NCBI RefSeq assembly: GCF_014467235.1
Contig: NZ_NKHP01000016.1
Span: 1 to 64,000, forward strand
DNA: 64,000 nt
Direction of reading: 5' to 3'
Source: Xenorhabdus indica
GTDB taxonomy: Bacteria; Pseudomonadota; Gammaproteobacteria; Enterobacterales; Enterobacteriaceae
Program-made: the position numbers and the translations under genes
Shown: piece after piece, positions 62,716 through 64,000 of the stretch
How positions within the stretch are numbered: position 1 is the stretch's first letter
Layout: each line of letters begins with the position of its first letter
Notes under the pieces: generated by a model
Seen by the model: the letters and a program-made list of their open reading frames with translations, nothing else
The model's database searches: none
What the model was told of the DNA's origin: nothing

Positions 62716-63240
62716 TTAATTTTGGGGTGGATGGAGCAGGTCACTTAATGGCACCGGAACACGGGCATCATCCTGGTGCTCACTCCAAAGTGTTGAGTCA
62801 TACACCCACCATGCTTCAATTTTCAATTCGTAGAAACGGCGTATCGCATTACCATAATAATCAGAGATAGGACGGGATTTTTTCTTTCTGATATTCTCAT
62901 CCGGATAAGTTTTCAGGAAGAAGTAATCATATGTTTCTTGTAATTCATCGTCGGGGACTTGATAGGCATGGCCAATGAATTGAGAACCTGCGAGTATCAA
63001 TGATGAGTCAGGCATAGCGATGCTACTGTATATTGTACCGCTGACACAAGGGTTCATACACAGCTCCTGACTGTGTCGGGTATCTTGTTTTGAATACCAA
63101 ATTAAACTTAATGGATTATATTTAGGAATATAAAAGAGCGTTGATGACCAAACTGATTCTGCGTCTGGATCATTAGTGGCAAGATTAAAAAATCTTATAT
63201 TGCTGAGTAAGTCAAAACTGCTTTGGACATATTTATTCAT
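62716..63240 (-). CDS. PNPOx-like FMN-binding split-barrel protein
   Basis: This 174-residue protein reads FDLLSNIRFFNLATNDPDAE, then SVWSSTLFYIPKYNPLSLIW, SKQDTRHSQELCMNPCVSGT. The beta-barrel pattern and the RHSQ-type segment fit pyridoxamine 5'-phosphate oxidase-like proteins of unknown substrate. There are two Cys near MNPC. It sits between feoABC and yhgF, where E. coli has no gene, so it is lineage-specific. A palindrome (TTACCAT-tatt-ATGGTAA, 63295-63312) lies 55 bp upstream. Confidence 0.65.
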   Translation of the reverse strand: MNKYVQSSFDLLSNIRFFNLATNDPDAESVWSSTLFYIPKYNPLSLIWYSKQDTRHSQELCMNPCVSGTIYSSIAMPDSSLILAGSQFIGHAYQVPDDELQETYDYFFLKTYPDENIRKKKSRPISDYYGNAIRRFYELKIEAWWVYDSTLWSEHQDDARVPVPLSDLLHPPQN

Positions 63241-63583
63241 AAATTATTCCTTAACAATTTGAATTTTTCTATGTTTTTAATTTTATTAAATAAATTACCA
63301 TTATTATGGTAAGTGTTATTATGAAATATATTTATTGTTAAATATATTGCGTGATGAATTATACGGGTTATTAATGAGGAACGTCAGCCATTATCACCTA
63401 TTTAAATTTATTATATCGCCAATAAAATAAAGTCATCACAATGAAGAGTATGGTTTTTTTATGTATATAATTGAGAAATATTTTCAGAAATAGAAATAAG
63501 ATTACATTAATTAAAATTCGTTTTATTTACCAGAATAAACTGGCCCAGTCGGGCCAGCTCAGGAAATAATTTATTGAAAGAGA
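63241..63583. other. Intergenic region with a short palindrome
   Basis: This AT-rich region between yhgF and the PNPOx-like gene holds no gene. It contains TTACCAT-tatt-ATGGTAA at 63295-63312, a possible operator for the PNPOx-like gene, and the yhgF terminator at its right edge. Confidence 0.55.
63540..63557 (-). terminator. Terminator of yhgF
   Basis: CTGGCCC (63540-63546) pairs perfectly with GGGCCAG (63551-63557). On the minus strand a TTTATT tract follows, 26 bp after the yhgF stop. Confidence 0.75.
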
Positions 63584-64000
63584 TTAACGTTTTTTATCAA
63601 GAGCGGCAGCCAACGCATCACTCATGATACTGTTGGCCAATGGTGCAGAGTTTGATGAACGGAGATTATAGCGACCTTTGCCATTTTTGCTGTGCTCATT
63701 GCTATTACGTTCATGGCGATTCCCCCCCTGAATGCTGCCACGGCGAGCGGGTGCTTCACCCGGCTGTTCATCAAGGCGCATCGTCAGGGCAATACGTTTA
63801 CGGTTCAGGTCAACATCCATCACCTTGACTTTCACGATATCACCTGTTTTCACGACGGAGTGTGGATCTTCCACAAAGTGATTGGATAGGGAAGAGATAT
63901 GCACTAATCCATCCTGATGCACGCCAATGTCAACGAAAGCACCAAAGTTGGTGACATTGGTGACAGTGCCTTCCAGAATCATACCTGTTTGCAGATCATT
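63584..64000 (-). CDS. yhgF: Tex/YhgF RNA-binding protein (3' part only)
   Basis: The frame is open to the window edge, so the N-terminal bulk lies beyond. The visible part is the C-terminal S1 RNA-binding domain: [33 protein letters not shown], and [20 protein letters not shown]. It is followed by a polar tail with Arg-rich repeats ([20 protein letters not shown]). Tex acts in transcription-linked RNA metabolism. Its place beside feoABC matches E. coli. Confidence 0.95.
   Translation of the reverse strand, partial: NDLQTGMILEGTVTNVTNFGAFVDIGVHQDGLVHISSLSNHFVEDPHSVVKTGDIVKVKVMDVDLNRKRIALTMRLDEQPGEAPARRGSIQGGNRHERNSNEHSKNGKGRYNLRSSNSAPLANSIMSDALAAALDKKR

Noticed and set aside
1-64000. tRNA, rRNA or prophage integration sites
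   Set aside because: No tRNA-like or rRNA sequence and no integrase or phage gene cluster was recognised by eye.

Overview
The window looks like a chromosome segment of an enterobacterium of the Morganellaceae, most like Photorhabdus or Xenorhabdus. This rests on the enterobacterial backbone genes (yhgF/tex, feoABC, bioH, gntX, nfuA, glpEGR, glpD, treBC), an AT-rich background, and a heavy load of decayed insertion sequences. The genus is an inference; no rRNA or tRNA gene is present to fix it.

Layout. 1-6 kb: the 3' end of an autotransporter gene, a possible lectin-like gene, IS630 and IS1634 fragments, an LprI-like protein, a PI-PLC X domain protein with a ten-copy Asn-Lys-Leu repeat, and two tandem-duplicated secreted proteins. 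6-12 kb: trehalose uptake and cleavage (treB, treC), an M20 amidohydrolase and a RibD/DHFR-like reductase. 12.2-13.6 kb: a two-gene unit resembling a cell-wall-acting effector with a secreted immunity protein. 13.7-27.3 kb: a full phenylacetate catabolic set (paaX, paaK, paaJ, paaI, paaH, paaG, paaF, paaE, paaD, paaC, paaB, paaA, with divergent paaZ) and a PaaX-type operator between paaA and paaZ. 27.4-29 kb: an AbiE toxin-antitoxin pair with an 18 bp inverted-repeat operator. 29.1-35.8 kb: the yhf operon (yhfZ, yhfY, yhfX, php, yhfU, yhfT, yhfS) without yhfW. 36.4-42.7 kb: glpD, glpR, glpG, glpE, nfuA, gntX and bioH.

42.7-59.5 kb is an accessory block between bioH and feoC, which lie close together in E. 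coli. It carries OsmC, an AraC regulator, an EmrAB-type efflux pair and a tightly coupled six-gene operon: LuxE-like acyl-activating enzyme, IscU-like scaffold, cysteine desulfurase, fatty acyl-AMP ligase, acyl carrier protein and flavin monooxygenase. I know of no pathway with this exact set. It reads as a biosynthetic cluster for an exported, probably sulfur-containing, fatty-acyl metabolite, and it is the most promising novel system here. The right flank (53.3-59.5 kb) is nested IS debris (IS630, IS3 family, ISAs1, IS1, two IS1111-type IS110 elements). The last ISAs1 copy has intact 22 bp ends and an 8 bp target duplication that overlaps the feoC stop codon.

59.5-64 kb: feoC, feoB and feoA with Fur boxes, a PNPOx-like protein, and the 3' end of yhgF (tex).
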